A stretch of 37,723 nt of DNA. Origin: Sphingomonas sp. GTDB taxonomy: Bacteria > Pseudomonadota > Alphaproteobacteria > Sphingomonadales > Sphingomonadaceae. Positions 15,884 to 24,641 of this stretch are shown piece after piece. The notes beneath the pieces are model-generated. The model saw nothing but the letters and a program-made list of their open reading frames with translations. It was not told the origin of the DNA and did not search any database. The translations under genes were made by a program, and so were the position numbers. How positions within the stretch are numbered: the first letter of the stretch is position 1; each line of letters opens with the position of its first letter. The stretch spans positions 1-37,723 of the forward strand of contig JAFIGU010000014.1 of the NCBI GenBank assembly GCA_017849555.1. Reading direction: 5' to 3'.

Positions 15884-18105
15884 GACGTCACCGCCAGGGT
15901 CGGCATGGCCGCAACAACCACCGCCGGAAGCGGCACGCTGCTCTCGAAAACGGCCTGGCCGTTGCGATCCCAGCCGCCACTAACCGCGCGCTCGGTATCC
16001 CCGGTGAACAGCGGCACCGGCGCATCCATGTGATCGCTGCTCGCCCGGTCGACCAGGTTGTCGAGCTTGCCGCCGATCGCGCCGATCTTGATCCCGGTGG
16101 TCGCGATCAGGCGCAACACCATCTTGACCAGGCGCTGCCGCACGCCCTGGGTCGGCTGACTGCCGGGAAGCTGCGGCCGCAGCGTCACGACGCGCGCGGT
16201 GTACGGCCGGCCGACAGTGATTCGATAGGCGCGATCGGACGGGACCGCGGTCGACGGCAGATCGAAGGATCCATCGCCCCTCACCATCACGCCCGGCACG
16301 ACACCGCCGGCCGCGAGCACCGCCACCGCCTGCCCGGCCAGGTGGACGGCGCCGGTGAAATGGGTCTGACCGGCTGCAGCCATGAACGTGAGGCCGCTGT
16401 CGACGAAGAACGCATCCTCGATCGGATCATCGTCATCGCGCCAGCGCGCCATGCGCTCGACCCAGCGCGAGCCGTCTGCATGCTCGACCAGCACCCACAG
16501 CTCATCCTGCGTGCCCGTCGCGTCCGCTACGCACGCGGCCGAAAGGATCGTGCCGCCGCCATGGCGGATCCGCGCAAAGCCCTTGATTTCCTGCTCAGGG
16601 GCGTGCGGATGCACGAGCAGCTGCCCGTCGCCGCGCACACCGATGAGAAGCTCCTCCGGTTCCTTCTGGAACGCGAGCTGCCGGATCCCGCCCTGGGTGA
16701 TATGCCGGCACCACACCGTCATGTTCGCGGCCTGGTAGCGATCGCGCGCGAAATCATATTCGGCCTGGCGCAGCTTGCGGCCCGCGCGCTGCACGAAGAT
16801 ACCCGTCGTGCCGATCTGCAGCGGAAACACCCGCTCACTGCCGTAGAAGCTCTGCGGGACCGCCTCGATATTGTCGCCCGACACCGCCTGCGCCTGGTTG
16901 ATCGCGCCGATCGCGATCTCGCGGCTGGCCGTACCGACAATCATCCGGCGATCGTCGATCGCCCACAGCACCGGATCCTCGGTCGACAGCTGCCGGCGAA
17001 AGGCGAGATCCGCCGCGAGCGTGTCCGACGAGATGAACGTCTGGTGATTGAGGAAATCGCCCGACACCGACGCGAGCAGGTCGCGATCCTTGAAATGGCA
17101 AAGCCGCGACTTCCAGGCACGCACCACGCTCGGCCAGCCCGCCGCTGCGCTGAATGCGCCATGGGCACAGCGAACGGTCGCGACGCTCCTGACGCTGTCG
17201 GGCACCGCGCGCGTCACGGTCGCGGTCGCGCTCATGCCCCCCGGCGCAACCGCGGTGATCTTCACCATGCCGAAGCGATCGTGCCGATAGGTCCACTGGA
17301 CACCGAACGGCCCCTTGTCGTTCGCATCCTTGAGGTTCTGACCGTCCCATTCGGTGCCGCTAGTGTGGATCGGCTGCACCGTGCCGGTGATCCCGCCGGT
17401 CGCGGCGGTATAGGCCTTGCCATCCGAGCGCCGGATCATGCCGACGGCGATATCCTTGGTCTGCGCTTCCCACGCCGGGATCGTCGAAAAGTCGGCTGCC
17501 TCGATGCGGAACGGCGCGCCGACGTGGCCGGCCTGGAATATCGCCGACACCGCGTCGATCGTCACCACGCTGCCGACTGCCGTGGCGCCGGTCACCGTCA
17601 CCGTCTTGCTTTCATCGGTATTGGCGTCGGCGAACGGGCCATTGGTGAACGGCGCAACGTCATAGACGAAGGTGGTCGCGGAGGTCCGCGTCAGCCGCGC
17701 AGGCGGGTGGTTGGGGTGGTCGAGATAAAGCCGGTCGAACGACTGCTGAAAGGAGACGAATGGCGCCTCGGCCGCCGTATAGGGCACCGCGACCTCATAG
17801 GGCACGCCCGGTGCCGTCTCGATCTGGACGCCATTGGTGTAGAAGCGGAGGATCCCGTCGCTCCACTCGATCACATAGTCCTGGAGCAGGTTGAACCGGA
17901 ACTGGGTCAGCCAGCTCGCGCCAGCCCGGGCGGCGACGATCGTCTCGAAGCCGGGGCGCTTGACGATCGCGCCTTCGACCGTCGGGATAAAATTCTCGGC
18001 CTCGGCGACGCCGACCTGGTAGATCGCCGTATCGACCCGTCCGCCCATGCGGGGAGAGAGCTCGCCACCATTGAAGCTGGTCGCGATCGCGCGCTGCAGC
18101 GTCAC
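15880..18105 (-). CDS. Tail nozzle protein (T7 gp12 / tail tubular protein B-like)
   Basis: 741 residues. The N-terminus SFNGGELSPRMGGRVDTAIY, then AEAENFIPTVEGAIVKRPGF, is the conserved opening of phage nozzle proteins. The body is rich in beta strands and includes RAWKSRLCHFKDRDLLASVS and later blade-like repeats expected of the nozzle propeller. It follows the adaptor gene with a four-base overlap. It forms the distal part of the short tail tube and holds the fibre. Confidence 0.85.
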   Translation of the reverse strand: MTLQRAIATSFNGGELSPRMGGRVDTAIYQVGVAEAENFIPTVEGAIVKRPGFETIVAARAGASWLTQFRFNLLQDYVIEWSDGILRFYTNGVQIETAPGVPYEVAVPYTAAEAPFVSFQQSFDRLYLDHPNHPPARLTRTSATTFVYDVAPFTNGPFADANTDESKTVTVTGATAVGSVVTIDAVSAIFQAGHVGAPFRIEAADFSTIPAWEAQTKDIAVGMIRRSDGKAYTAATGGITGTVQPIHTSGTEWDGQNLKDANDKGPFGVQWTYRHDRFGMVKITAVAPGGMSATATVTRAVPDSVRSVATVRCAHGAFSAAAGWPSVVRAWKSRLCHFKDRDLLASVSGDFLNHQTFISSDTLAADLAFRRQLSTEDPVLWAIDDRRMIVGTASREIAIGAINQAQAVSGDNIEAVPQSFYGSERVFPLQIGTTGIFVQRAGRKLRQAEYDFARDRYQAANMTVWCRHITQGGIRQLAFQKEPEELLIGVRGDGQLLVHPHAPEQEIKGFARIRHGGGTILSAACVADATGTQDELWVLVEHADGSRWVERMARWRDDDDPIEDAFFVDSGLTFMAAAGQTHFTGAVHLAGQAVAVLAAGGVVPGVMVRGDGSFDLPSTAVPSDRAYRITVGRPYTARVVTLRPQLPGSQPTQGVRQRLVKMVLRLIATTGIKIGAIGGKLDNLVDRASSDHMDAPVPLFTGDTERAVSGGWDRNGQAVFESSVPLPAVVVAAMPTLAVTS

Positions 18106-18710
18106 GGCCAGACGAGCCCCTTGTCATCGACGCGACAATCGCCGCGGCCGCGCACGAGCTCCCACTCCGTCGGCTCGTTTGGCACCTGCGGGTTCTCGCG
18201 CGCATCGACGCGGATCGCGGATCGTAGTGCCGCCTGATATTTGCGCTCGGCGAGCTGCACGCGATTGGTGTCGCCGGTGATGCGGTCAGCGATCTGCCAG
18301 GCGATGCGCATCGCGAACACCTTGGCGAACATCGCGTCCCACTCGGCCGGCTCGGGAACGTCGATCAGGTAGCGGATCCGCAGCGGCGCCGCGGCGTTCG
18401 ACAGGATGAACGGCCCCTCGAGCTGATATGGGCCGCGCCTGTGCCCCAGCACCTCGATCAGGCGTAGGCTGGTCGCCGGCACGCGGTACGCAGCCGCATA
18501 GGGGGTCGCATCCTGCCCCACGACCTGGGCGAGCGCGGCGCGGCGCATCGCAAAATTCCAGCTGTGGTCGCGGATAGCCGCCTGGCGCTCCACATCCCAC
18601 ACCGCTTTGACCGACCGCGAAAGATGGGTGTCGTCGTCGGGCGAACGCAGCTGGTCATCCTCGCCGAGCGAGGAGGCCGCCAGGTTGGCGATGGTGACGA
18701 AATCAGCCAT
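18102..18710 (-). CDS. Head-tail adaptor (T7 gp11 / tail tubular protein A-like)
   Basis: 202 residues. IANLAASSLGEDDQLRSPDD, SVKAVWDVERQAAIRDHSWNFA, then AYRVPATSLRLIEV and FAKVFAMRIAWQIADRITGD match the pattern of the podoviral adaptor: a helical bundle with a conserved WNFA and P...LRLIEV strand. It should form the dodecameric ring between portal and nozzle. Gene order (before the nozzle) agrees. Confidence 0.85.
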   Translation of the reverse strand: MADFVTIANLAASSLGEDDQLRSPDDDTHLSRSVKAVWDVERQAAIRDHSWNFAMRRAALAQVVGQDATPYAAAYRVPATSLRLIEVLGHRRGPYQLEGPFILSNAAAPLRIRYLIDVPEPAEWDAMFAKVFAMRIAWQIADRITGDTNRVQLAERKYQAALRSAIRVDARENPQVPNEPTEWELVRGRGDCRVDDKGLVWP

Positions 18711-18725
18711 GCGGCCCCCGCCAGG

Positions 18726-18923
18726 TCAGGCCATCGGCCAGGGCAGGTTGAAGACCTTGGCGCGCAGGTTGTCGAGCATCACCATCGCGTCGCCACGCGT
18801 CATCTTGGTGAAGTCGATGTTGAGCTCCATCGCGTCGGATCCCGCGATCGGGGTGCCGGCGCCGACGGTGATGTCCTTGAGGTTGGGCTTACCACGCGTG
18901 ACGGTCAGTTTCGCTTGGGCCAT
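18726..18923 (-). CDS. Small protein between capsid and tail genes, function unknown
   Basis: 65 residues from ATG 18923, 15 bases upstream of the adaptor gene. A Lys-rich N-terminus (MAQAKLTVTRGKPNLKDITV) is followed by a mixed region (DAMELNIDFTKMTRGDAMVM) and a short hydrophobic tail. No family is recognised. It is the first gene after the terminator at 18943-18982, so it depends on read-through or on an unseen promoter. It is probably a minor virion or assembly protein. Confidence 0.55.
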   Translation of the reverse strand: MAQAKLTVTRGKPNLKDITVGAGTPIAGSDAMELNIDFTKMTRGDAMVMLDNLRAKVFNLPWPMA

Positions 18924-18942
18924 CGGGCTATCCCTCGGGGCT

Positions 18943-18982
18943 GAAAATAGGATGCCGGGCGGCGATTACGGCGCCGCCCGGC
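18943..18982 (-). terminator. Rho-independent terminator after the capsid genes
   Basis: On the minus strand CGCC-type arms form a perfect 11-bp GC stem: GCCGGGCGGCG (18982-18972) pairs with CGCCGCCCGGC (18964-18954), with loop CCGTAAT. It is followed by ATCCTATTTTC, a U-rich tract. It lies 54 bases after the stop of the structural gene at 19037 and before all tail genes. This is the strongest terminator I see in the window. T7 has its early-late terminator Tphi at the same place, just after the capsid gene. Confidence 0.75.
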
Positions 18983-19036
18983 CTCGGTCGGCCCCAGCGC
19001 CCCCGCTGGTTCCGGCCCGAGATGTCGAGGCGAACG

Positions 19037-19477
19037 TCAGTTCGCGATCGTGTATTCCGTGAAGAACGCGGCCACGACGTTCGCCGGGATCGCCGCGACC
19101 CCAACGGTCAGCCAGAGATCTTCGTCGACCGTCGCCGGCGCGAGCACCGCGGCCGATGCCTTCGGCCCCAACGAGGTCGGGGTATCGGTCGCGGTGAGCG
19201 TCTTCGCGTTGACGTATTTGGTCGGATTGGCCGTGGTGCCCACCGAGAGCGTAGCCGTTCCCAGCGACGTATCGACATTGCCGATGATCGACTGAAGCAC
19301 GGCGCCCTGGGGGAGCTTGCCGGGAGCCATGCGATCGCCGACATTGGGGATCGTCGCCGGCTTGCTGGCGCGGGTGCGACGCTTTTTCGCACCAACGACG
19401 CGGCCGTCGAGCTTCTTGGGGGGCTGCTGCGTGCCGTCCGGCCCGCCGACAAATTCCAGCGCATAATAGTCCGCCAT
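19037..19477 (-). CDS. Probable structural protein next to the capsid gene
   Basis: 146 residues, starting three bases after the capsid stop. The N-terminus MADYYALEFVGG is followed by a basic patch (KKRRTRASK). A beta-rich body contains LPQGAVLQSIIGNVDTSLG, TATLSVGTTANPTKYVNAKT and a terminal strand. This resembles small beta-sandwich proteins encoded beside podoviral capsid genes, possibly a head decoration or head-fibre protein. No specific family is assigned. It shares a transcript with the capsid and is cut off from the tail genes by the terminator downstream. Confidence 0.6.
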   Translation of the reverse strand: MADYYALEFVGGPDGTQQPPKKLDGRVVGAKKRRTRASKPATIPNVGDRMAPGKLPQGAVLQSIIGNVDTSLGTATLSVGTTANPTKYVNAKTLTATDTPTSLGPKASAAVLAPATVDEDLWLTVGVAAIPANVVAAFFTEYTIAN

Positions 19478-19480
19478 GAC

Positions 19481-20410
19481 TTAAGCCTCGCTGTTTTCGA
19501 TGATACCGACCTTGCCGGCCTGGGTGCGCGTCGCCGCGACGGTGGTGCCGGCAAACACGCTGCGGACATCGACCTTGCTCGGCTGATCCTTGATCGCCGT
19601 GCGCAGCTTCTTCCACACACCCTTGCGGATGCCCGAGCGGGTCCAGAACGGGTTGCGCGTGTAGCCGGCGCCGGAGACCGTCAGGCCTTTTTGGAAGGCG
19701 AGCAGGTCGGGGTTGCGCAGCTCGATCGGCACGATGTTGAAACCGAGAATGCCAATGAGGTTGCCCTCACCGTCGAGCCGGACGCCAAACGCCTTCGCAT
19801 AGTCGGCGTGGGTCGCCTGGACCTCGCTCAACAGATCGTCGCGCTGGATGGCGCTGAGCGCCATGTACCGCTTGTCGCTCGGATCGTTGAAGTTCTGGTC
19901 AAGGAACAGCTTCGCGGCCCGCGTCTTGGCGAGGTTGTGCCGCTGCGCGCCCGCGGCACCGCCGGTCGTAGCGGGGATGACATTGCCGCCCGGGAACGGC
20001 GTGCTGGTCGCACCCTCCTTGCCCATGAGCATCGGACCGTAGATGCCTTCGAGGATCCGGCTGTCCCAGGCGCGATGGATCGTCGCCATCGCCGCCATGG
20101 TGTACCCGCCGTCGAGTGCGATCTTGGTGGCGAGCTGGTCGCTGCCGTCGACGAACTCGTTGAAGTAGAGCTCGTTGGGCTTGACGATCCACACGCGATC
20201 GTGGCCCGGCGAAGTCTGCTTCAGGTCGCCATAGCGCTCGTCCGCTTCCTGCGGGCGGGCGGAGCCGATCAGATCCTTGACGGTTTCCTTCTCGGCGCCG
20301 GTGCAATCCTGCTCTTCGCAGGTGTCCCACAGCGCGGACTGGGTCTGCTGCAGCTGCAGCTCGAGGTTGTTGCGGAATTCATAATTTGCGGTCGTGTTGA
20401 CGTCGGCCAT
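19481..20410 (-). CDS. Major capsid protein
   Basis: 309 residues. The N-terminal helix (NNLELQLQQTQSALWDTCEE) is followed by QTSPGHDRVWIVKPNELYFNEF, DGGYTMAAMATIHRAWDSRI and GLTVSGAGYTRNPFWTRSGI, a pattern of podoviral HK97-fold capsid proteins. It is in the capsid position, after the scaffold and before the terminator. ATG 20410 has GTGAGG seven bases upstream. A 225-base untranslated leader, unusual in this compact operon, precedes it and could set its expression. Confidence 0.8.
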   Translation of the reverse strand: MADVNTTANYEFRNNLELQLQQTQSALWDTCEEQDCTGAEKETVKDLIGSARPQEADERYGDLKQTSPGHDRVWIVKPNELYFNEFVDGSDQLATKIALDGGYTMAAMATIHRAWDSRILEGIYGPMLMGKEGATSTPFPGGNVIPATTGGAAGAQRHNLAKTRAAKLFLDQNFNDPSDKRYMALSAIQRDDLLSEVQATHADYAKAFGVRLDGEGNLIGILGFNIVPIELRNPDLLAFQKGLTVSGAGYTRNPFWTRSGIRKGVWKKLRTAIKDQPSKVDVRSVFAGTTVAATRTQAGKVGIIENSEA

Positions 20411-20635
20411 GACTGCCTCACGAAAAAGGTTGGAACCGATTTCGATTGGCTTGGGGACGCTGATGGTCCGGCCGCTCTATCGTTTAACGCCCGCGATCGG
20501 CGCTGCACTCCAGCAGGGGGGCCCGGGCGATCGAGGCTTGGCGGGCACTGAGCGCCGGGGATGGGGAAAGGACCACCCCCGAGCGCTGTGACGGCGAAAT
20601 GAACATAACGTGATTCTGGCGTCAAGCCGTCTTGA
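20411..20635 (-). promoter_or_regulatory. Capsid gene leader with stem-loop and possible promoter
   Basis: The longest gap inside the late module apart from the moron locus. On the minus strand CGGGGGTGG (20581-20573) pairs with CCATCCCCG (20564-20556), a 9-bp stem with one G-U pair. TTGACG (minus, about 20623-20618) lies just past the scaffold stop and could be a -35 element, but I see no good -10. Next to it TCAAG-CCGT-CTTGA (20622-20635) is a small palindrome. A capsid-specific promoter or RNA-processing site is plausible but not demonstrated. Confidence 0.35.
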
Positions 20636-21619
20636 TCAACTTTCCTTCGCAGCGTGATAGTCCGCCGCGATTTTGTTGAGCCGATCCCACCGCGCGCGCT
20701 CGGGCGAGTCCTTCTTCATCACCTTTGCCTGGAAGTCGGCATCACCCTTGAGCTTGTCGATTTCCGCCTGCGCCTCGGCGCCGCTGATCCCGAAGCGGTT
20801 GCTGCCACCCGTCAACATGACATCCTCCGCCATGCCGGCGCCGAGCTTGGCGAGAATGGTGAGCGCGCGATCGGCGCCAAGTCCGTTGCGCAGACCGGCC
20901 ATATCGGCCTTGCTGAAACCGAGCGATCGCGCTGCGGTGTTGACGTGTGCGAGCTGTTCGTCGGCCTTGGCGCCCTGCGCCTTCACCCAATCCGACGCGA
21001 GCGCGTCCTGTTTCGCGGTCTGCGCCGCAGCCTCCTCGAGCTGCAGCTTGACGAAATCGCCGAACAGGCCCTCGAATGCCGCCTTCGGCGCGCCATGCTT
21101 GATCGCGCTTTCGCGCAGCGCGGCGACAAGCGGTTCATTCATCGGAATATTCTTGGGGTTGTCCGGCCCTTCAGGCTGCGACGGATCGAACTTGCCGTTG
21201 GGGATCGCCGCGATCTCATAGCCATCGGCCTTCTCAGGCACGCCGATCGCGGTGCGGAAAGCAGAGATTTCCTCCGGCTTCGCATCGGCGCCGGGCAACT
21301 TGACTTTGTTTCCGGCGCGGATCGTGGTCTCGGCCTCGCGATAGCTCTTCACCAGCGTGTCGAGATCCTTGAACCCCTTGGAGGAGAGCCAATCGCGGTT
21401 TGACGCGGTCTCGCCTTCCCCGGGCTTGTCGGATACGTTGCCGAACCATTCTGGGGTCTGGTCACCTGCGCCGCCGCCGGCGCCGCCCTCGCCACCAGCA
21501 TCGCCGCCCGAAGCCCCGCCGTCCGCCGCGCCGCCAGCCGCGCCGGCCGCGCCACCTACGAGATCCGCTGCGCCGCCGACGTCCCCACCAGCCGCGCCGC
21601 CGTCACCTTCAAATGCCAT
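20636..21619 (-). CDS. Scaffold / capsid assembly protein
   Basis: 327 residues. The first 55 are almost only Gly, Ala and Asp (a flexible, low-complexity region). Then come LSSKGFKDLDTLVKSYREAE, DGYEIAAIPNGKFDPSQPEG, a long Glu/Ala/Lys helix and a charged C-terminus (DSPERARWDRLNKIAADYHA). This composition and the position between portal and major capsid gene are those of podoviral scaffolding proteins, which bind capsid subunits through their C-terminal helix and leave or are degraded on maturation. The low-complexity start is longer than usual. Confidence 0.8.
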   Translation of the reverse strand: MAFEGDGGAAGGDVGGAADLVGGAAGAAGGAADGGASGGDAGGEGGAGGGAGDQTPEWFGNVSDKPGEGETASNRDWLSSKGFKDLDTLVKSYREAETTIRAGNKVKLPGADAKPEEISAFRTAIGVPEKADGYEIAAIPNGKFDPSQPEGPDNPKNIPMNEPLVAALRESAIKHGAPKAAFEGLFGDFVKLQLEEAAAQTAKQDALASDWVKAQGAKADEQLAHVNTAARSLGFSKADMAGLRNGLGADRALTILAKLGAGMAEDVMLTGGSNRFGISGAEAQAEIDKLKGDADFQAKVMKKDSPERARWDRLNKIAADYHAAKES

Positions 21620-22007
21620 CGTCGATCTCCATTAATTTCTGGACGGCCGTTTCGTCCAGCTCCAGGTAGTTTGCGATCCGCAGCCAGACGTCGCGCCGAC
21701 CCTGACGGCGCGCCATGATGATCGGATCGCGGTCGAAGGCGGATGAGCGCGCGAATGAAAAATCGCGCAGATCCGCCAGGACATGGTTCGCCGCGATGCG
21801 CAGCATCTCGCCGTCGGCGGTGAAGATCACGCGATAGGCCCAGCGCCGAAGCGCTTCTCGCCCCCGCGCGCGCATCAGCGCCAACAGCCCGACGGTCACC
21901 AGGCGCGCCCAGATCAATACGGGACCGCCCGGCCGAAACAGTGTCTTGAACGCCCGCGAGATGTTGAGCGCGCGCCAGCGTCGGTAGTTTTTCTCGCTCA
22001 TGCTCAT
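21609..22007 (-). CDS. Bbp19-like phage domain protein
   Basis: 132 residues. The central part RVIFTADGEMLRIAANHVLADL, then MARRQGRRDVWLRIANYLEL, fits the Bbp19-like phage domain pattern (F.t.dG..vL.dL...., then eG.R.v...I...l), named for a Bordetella phage BPP-1 protein. The role is unknown, but the gene is regularly found between portal and scaffold in podoviruses. The N-terminal 45 residues are basic and hydrophobic (WRALNISRAFKTLFRPGG). Its end overlaps the scaffold start by 11 bases. Start ATG 22007 overlaps the previous stop. Confidence 0.65.
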   Translation of the reverse strand: MSMSEKNYRRWRALNISRAFKTLFRPGGPVLIWARLVTVGLLALMRARGREALRRWAYRVIFTADGEMLRIAANHVLADLRDFSFARSSAFDRDPIIMARRQGRRDVWLRIANYLELDETAVQKLMEIDDGI

Positions 22008-22258
22008 GCGGCCATCTCCCGCAGATCCGCCGCCAGCTTCGCGAGCTCGGCAGCACGCGCATCGACGGCCTCAGCCACGGCGCGGATATCGTAATCGGAA
22101 AGTCCGCGTTCGGATGATGCCTTGTAGGTGATAGCGCGACGGGAGACACCGAGCGCGTCGGCGAGTTGCACGCCGCCGAGCGCCGCCCGCGCGCGATCGA
22201 ACAACACGACACGCCGCACCTTCGCTGCAAGGCTGTTCTCTTTTATGGGAACACTCAT
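22004..22258 (-). CDS. Small helix-turn-helix-like protein in the head module
   Basis: 84 residues from ATG 22258, overlapping the portal stop (TGATG); a GTG three bases earlier is also possible. ALGGVQLADALGVSRRAITY looks like a helix-turn-helix with recognition helix SRRAITYKAS. A second helix pair rich in Ala, Asp and Glu follows. It lies between portal and the Bbp19-like gene. A DNA-binding role inside a head operon could be regulatory or packaging-related. I recognise no family. Confidence 0.5.
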   Translation of the reverse strand: MSVPIKENSLAAKVRRVVLFDRARAALGGVQLADALGVSRRAITYKASSERGLSDYDIRAVAEAVDARAAELAKLAADLREMAA

Positions 22259-23931
22259 CACGCTGCCTGCGAGATCTGGTTGGCGCGGGCGGTGTCGAGA
22301 TACGCACCGGCGATATCGGAGATCTGCTGGCTGCCCTGCTGGGCGATCTGCTGAGCCTCGCGTGCCTTGCGCTTCTCCGCGACCTTCTCCGGCGTCGCGA
22401 TCCAGCTCGGCCGCACCCCGAGCACATCGGCGAGGCCGACCGCGGCCTGGTCGGTATCGATATAATCGAACACCGCGCCACCGTCGGTTTGCGCGAGTGG
22501 CGTCATCGCCTCGATCCAGCGCGTGAGGCCCGCCGCTTCCTCGGCGCGCGCCATGCGGGTGAGCGGATTTTCATATTCGATCAGCGGGTGGGCACCCGCC
22601 TCGAGCACGACATCGGGGAAGGGCTCGACCTGGCCAGCACGCATCGCGAGCTCGAGATCGCGCTGGGTGACCGGGTTCTGCTTTTCGGTCTCGTATTGGC
22701 CGGCGAACGGCGCGACGAGCACGCCCTGTTTGCTGACCATCTCGAGCACCTGCGTCGCGGTTATCCGGTCGCCAGGGTCAGTCAGGATCTTGAAGAAATC
22801 CTCCAGGAACGCCGCCTGGATATCCGCGCGCTCCTCGTTGACCATCTCCAGCCCGATCGGCAGGTTCGAGCCGGTCGGCAGCGGCGCGACCATCAGGCGC
22901 CCATTGTCGTCGACCAGGCCGGGGTTGAGGCCACCCGGCTTGGTGACCAGCGAGGTGATCCCATCATCGTCATAGAACGCGAGCGCCGGATCGACCATCT
23001 TGTGTGCCGACCGCAGGATCGTCTGTTTCATGACATTGGCGCCGCGGATCGCCGGCAGCACCTCCATCGCCGGCGACGTGCCGTAGAGCTCGCCGGCCTC
23101 GCTCATGTGGCGGCTAACGCTAATCGGCTGGGAATAGTAACCAGCGCGGCGCAAGATGATCTTTTCATCGATCGCAATGTGCGTGCTGGCGACCGGTTTA
23201 CCCTTCCAGTCGAACCGATCCGGCTCAACGTCTTCATTCGGGCAAACAATTTGCAGGATCTCGAATTCGCGCTCCCATTTGCGCGCATCGACCGCATCGC
23301 GCATCTTCGGCGTCAACGCATCATAGCTGAATTCCTGCAAGAGCTTGCGAGCATCGAAAATCCGCTTGCGATGGACCGTGTCGACGCGGCCGGCATGGTT
23401 CTCATCGATGTAGCATTCGGCGAGCGGAATAGCCTGGTAGACGGTGCCGACGCCCTTCCACTCCAGAGTGGCGAATGGCGAGGTCCCGTACCGCCCAAGC
23501 TGGCGATGGTCCTTATTGGCCTGGACGGCGAAACCGGCGTGCGCCGCATAGCGGATCGCGTAGAGGCGATCGGCGGTTCTCTCGCACCAGCGCCGCACCT
23601 CGGGCAACTTATCGAGATCGCCGTCCTGGAAGCGGAGCCTGATATACTGGGTGTTGCGCGGCACGGTGATCGCGGACATGGCGGCGCCAAAGCGCCACAG
23701 CCCCCTCACCGCCGTCGTGTCAAAATTACGCGCGCCCTTCACGGTACCGGCGCGGCTCAGTCGGCCGGCCTCGCCACTGGGCACGCCGATGGTGTTGGCG
23801 TTGAACGGGCTCACCCGCTCGTCGATCTCGCGCCACAGGCTTTCCCAGGGCGCGCGCAAGGTCACGAGGCGGTCATGGTTGCGGAGATATTCCCGCACCA
23901 GTTCGTCATCCTGAAGTTTATCGATAGCCAT
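22258..23931 (-). CDS. Portal (head-tail connector) protein
   Basis: 557 residues. RAPWESLWREIDERVSPFNA, the FGAAMSAITVPRNTQYIRL region, then ELYGTSPAMEVLPAIRGANV and NPGLVDDNGRLMVAPLPTG are typical of the podoviral head-tail connector family, with a long C-terminal helix (VAEKRKAREAQQIAQQGSQQ). It should form the dodecameric ring at the packaging vertex, the docking site of the terminase and later of the adaptor. Length is normal for the family. Confidence 0.9.
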   Translation of the reverse strand: MAIDKLQDDELVREYLRNHDRLVTLRAPWESLWREIDERVSPFNANTIGVPSGEAGRLSRAGTVKGARNFDTTAVRGLWRFGAAMSAITVPRNTQYIRLRFQDGDLDKLPEVRRWCERTADRLYAIRYAAHAGFAVQANKDHRQLGRYGTSPFATLEWKGVGTVYQAIPLAECYIDENHAGRVDTVHRKRIFDARKLLQEFSYDALTPKMRDAVDARKWEREFEILQIVCPNEDVEPDRFDWKGKPVASTHIAIDEKIILRRAGYYSQPISVSRHMSEAGELYGTSPAMEVLPAIRGANVMKQTILRSAHKMVDPALAFYDDDGITSLVTKPGGLNPGLVDDNGRLMVAPLPTGSNLPIGLEMVNEERADIQAAFLEDFFKILTDPGDRITATQVLEMVSKQGVLVAPFAGQYETEKQNPVTQRDLELAMRAGQVEPFPDVVLEAGAHPLIEYENPLTRMARAEEAAGLTRWIEAMTPLAQTDGGAVFDYIDTDQAAVGLADVLGVRPSWIATPEKVAEKRKAREAQQIAQQGSQQISDIAGAYLDTARANQISQAA

Positions 23932-23950
23932 AACCGCCCCTGCAATTGAT

Positions 23951-23976
23951 GGGACGCCACCCGAGAGCGGCGCCCC
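23951..23976 (-). other. Stem-loop before the portal gene
   Basis: On the minus strand GGGGCGCC (23976-23969) pairs with GGCGTCCC (23958-23951), eight pairs with one G-U, loop of ten bases, followed by ATCAATT and then the AGGGGCGG ribosome site of the portal. The tract after it is short, so at most it is a weak terminator or a processing structure. Confidence 0.3.
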
Positions 23977-23983
23977 GGATGGA

Positions 23984-24631
23984 TCAGAACAAAACGTCGT
24001 CGACGATCGTCACGCGCTGCCCGGGGGCGATAGGCAGCGGCGAGGAACGCTCGCACCAAGCGACCTGCTTGCCGTCGAGCAGCAAGGCATAGCCCGCAAT
24101 GCGGGTGCTGGCGCCACCCTGCGGCCCTTCAAGCTCGATCGGCGCGGCCAGCATCACGCCGAACTGGTGACGCTTCCAGGCGTCGCCACTGACCGCGATC
24201 GGCGCGATACCGGCCACGTCCTTCTTGCCGTCGCTGAAAGCGATCTGGATTTCATCGGCATCGGCGATCGCCTCGAGCAGGGCCGTCGCATCGAGCAGAT
24301 CCGATGACAGCGGGCCCAGCTTGCGCGGCTTTGCCGGCGTGGTGAGCTTCTTCACCTGGGCAACCGCCTTCTGGCCGGCCGCCTCCGCCTTAGTGGCGCG
24401 CTCGAGCGCCGCATCGCGCTCTTCGGTCAGCGCGGCGATCCTGTCATCGGCCGCGACGAGCTGGCCAGTGAGGGACTCGTGGTTGCTATCCGCCGCATCC
24501 TTCGCACCGGCGAGCTCGGCCTCGAGCGCGGCAACACGCTGGGCGAGCACGACGGGGCCGTCCTTGTCCAGGCCGGCCTTGAATTCCTCGAGCAGCTGCT
24601 GCGCGCGCGACAACTGATTGGTATCGGACAT
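23984..24631 (-). CDS. Coiled-coil protein in the packaging module, function unknown
   Basis: 215 residues. The N-terminal half (about 5-95) is a long coiled coil (QRVAALEAELAGAKDAADSN, then TEERDAALERATKAEAAGQK). A basic Pro/Lys linker (TTPAKPRKLGP) follows, then a compact beta-rich C-terminal domain (about 115-215) with TRIAGYALLLDGKQVAWCER and a C-terminal VDDVLF. It lies between two packaging genes and the portal. It could be an accessory head or packaging factor. No family is recognised. Confidence 0.6.
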   Translation of the reverse strand: MSDTNQLSRAQQLLEEFKAGLDKDGPVVLAQRVAALEAELAGAKDAADSNHESLTGQLVAADDRIAALTEERDAALERATKAEAAGQKAVAQVKKLTTPAKPRKLGPLSSDLLDATALLEAIADADEIQIAFSDGKKDVAGIAPIAVSGDAWKRHQFGVMLAAPIELEGPQGGASTRIAGYALLLDGKQVAWCERSSPLPIAPGQRVTIVDDVLF

Positions 24632-24641
24632 GTTGGTTCCT

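Noticed and set aside
16030..18237. A 735-codon plus-strand open frame opposite the nozzle gene
   Set aside because: It is the antisense shadow of a well-supported virion gene, with Arg/His/Asp-biased composition typical of antisense frames in high-GC DNA.
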